Source: Campylobacteraceae bacterium
GTDB lineage: Bacteria; Campylobacterota; Campylobacteria; Campylobacterales; Sulfurospirillaceae
Reading direction: 5' to 3'
DNA: 6,201 nt
NCBI GenBank assembly: GCA_027055635.1
Contig: JALUMZ010000301.1
Location: 1-6,201 of the forward strand
The notes beneath the pieces are model-generated. The model was not told the origin of the DNA and ran no database searches. It was given only the letters and a program-made list of their open reading frames with translations. Made by a program: the position numbers and the translations under genes. Of this stretch, positions 5,079 to 6,201 are shown piece after piece (position 1 is the stretch's first letter; the number at the start of each line of letters is the position of its first letter).

Positions 5079-6201
5079 TTTACCCTTATCTCTTTTAACA
5101 GATCTTCTATCTGCTTTGATTTTTTGATTTTTGATTGTTTTAAGTTATTTAACTCTACATTTTGCAACTCATCGATCTTGCAAATTTTTATATTTTCAAC
5201 TAGTGAAAACAGGACTTTCTGGTTAAAAATATATGGTCCACTTACAATTTTTCTACCAAAAAAAGCAGGTTCAAGAGGATTATGACCCCCAATACCATCT
5301 ACAAAAGATCCACACAATATAACTATATCAGAAACTGCATATAGATTTACCAATTCACCCATTTTATCACAAAGCACTATATCCTTGTCTAAATCATCAC
5401 TATGAGTTATTTTAGAGAAATCCATACTCTTCTCTTTACAAAATTCTATTAAAAATTTTTCAACTTTTTTAAACCGTTCAGGATGCCTAGGTACAACAAT
5501 TATCAAATCTTTCTTAGATACAGCAATACTTCTTAAGACTCTCTTCTCCTCACCTTCATGTGAGCTTGCTATGATAATTACTCTTCTATTGGGTTTATTA
5601 TATTTTTTTGTTACCACAGGCTGAGTATCGGCTTTTATATTACCGCCTATCCTGACATCTCTTGCACCAAGCTTTTCTAGCCTATCTCTGTCTTTTTTAC
5701 TTTGAGCAAAAACTATATCTATATTTGAAAAAACCCATCTGTAAAACCAGATAAATTTCATATAATTACCATAAGAATTATCTGAAATTCTTGCATTTAT
5801 AAGTATAGTCTTAGTGCCCTTTTTTTTTGCAATAAAAAATAGCATCGGCCAAAGTTCTGCTTCTGTGACAACCAATACTCTATGTTTTCTTATCCAAAAA
5901 GGTAAAAATATCTCAAAAGGGAGATATCTGATCTCAGAATTTTTAATCTCTTTCGCTCTTTTGAACCCAGTTTGCGTAATAACACTTATGTCGATATCAT
6001 ATCCATCCAGATTGGCTATCACCGTCTCCAAAGAACTCACCTCTCCAAAAGAGCATGCATGAAACCAAATATCGTGTTTTTTGAAACTAGGATTGTTTTT
6101 CAAAAAAAATCTAGCAGGAATTGAGTGCTTATATTTTTTTTTAAAACTAAGATATAAAAAAATTGGTATCGCAAGTAGATATAAAAGCGATACCAATGGA
6201 T
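5075..6201 (-). CDS. waaA: 3-deoxy-D-manno-octulosonic acid (Kdo) transferase, 5' end probably truncated
   Basis: WaaA (KdtA) transfers Kdo from CMP-Kdo to the lipid A precursor at the inner face of the cytoplasmic membrane, the first step of LPS core assembly. Counting from the TTG at 6196, an N-terminal membrane anchor (about 3-18) is followed by basic KKKYKHSIPARFF. The glycosyltransferase family 30 marks are HACSFGEV (46-53) with the probable catalytic base E52, TEAELWP (111-117), NARISDNS (134-141), ASSHEGE (210-216), VPRHPER (235-241) and GGHNPLEPAFFGRKIVSG (303-320). The C-terminus is a lysine-rich helix. The reading frame stays open to the window edge (CCA before the TTG), no ribosome binding site is visible, and relatives start with several extra residues, so the true start is probably outside the window. 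It leads the four-gene minus operon and overlaps the pseudouridine synthase by 4 bases. Confidence 0.95.
   Translation of the reverse strand, partial: PLVSLLYLLAIPIFLYLSFKKKYKHSIPARFFLKNNPSFKKHDIWFHACSFGEVSSLETVIANLDGYDIDISVITQTGFKRAKEIKNSEIRYLPFEIFLPFWIRKHRVLVVTEAELWPMLFFIAKKKGTKTILINARISDNSYGNYMKFIWFYRWVFSNIDIVFAQSKKDRDRLEKLGARDVRIGGNIKADTQPVVTKKYNKPNRRVIIIASSHEGEEKRVLRSIAVSKKDLIIVVPRHPERFKKVEKFLIEFCKEKSMDFSKITHSDDLDKDIVLCDKMGELVNLYAVSDIVILCGSFVDGIGGHNPLEPAFFGRKIVSGPYIFNQKVLFSLVENIKICKIDELQNVELNNLKQSKIKKSKQIEDLLKEIRVK

Overview
The window is AT-rich DNA from a member of the Campylobacterota, most likely a sulfur- or hydrogen-oxidising Sulfurimonas/Sulfurovum-type organism. The evidence is low GC, very tight gene packing with 1-4 base overlaps, a WaaA protein of the Helicobacter/Campylobacter type, and a waaA - pseudouridine synthase gene pair that I recall as adjacent in Helicobacter pylori and Campylobacter jejuni. 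The genus is inference; no database was consulted.

Left part (1-2220, + strand): after the probable tail of an upstream gene there is a perfect 16-bp palindrome, a plausible sigma-70 promoter, and a three-gene operon. It encodes a small DUF4395 membrane protein, an Rrf2-family winged-helix regulator that resembles CymR and lacks the IscR cysteine triad, and a PLP-dependent O-acetylhomoserine sulfhydrylase-like enzyme (MetY type). The gaps are 2 and 7 bases. Together they suggest a self-regulated sulfur amino-acid or sulfide-assimilation unit in which DUF4395 is the undescribed member.

Middle (2221-3574): the + operon meets a convergent minus-strand gene for a secreted five-haem cytochrome c of the c554-like group, with a C-terminal beta-rich domain carrying HKFPTG. 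Its 5' side has a perfect 17-bp inverted repeat with a 7-base spacer (3501-3541). The repeat touches the Shine-Dalgarno sequence and covers a possible -10 box, so it is a good candidate for a control element.

Right part (3575-6201, - strand): four overlapping genes, read from right to left, are waaA (Kdo transferase, 5' end probably cut by the window edge), an RluA-family pseudouridine synthase, a 98-aa acidic protein with a possible NifX-like fold, and a 158-aa protein resembling a class I methyltransferase without a clear SAM-binding loop. The last two are the unassigned members of an otherwise housekeeping operon.

I saw no tRNA, rRNA, CRISPR array, insertion sequence or phage gene. Most genes belong to known families. 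The less described parts are the DUF4395/Rrf2/MetY unit, the large palindrome at the cytochrome gene, and the two small proteins behind the pseudouridine synthase.
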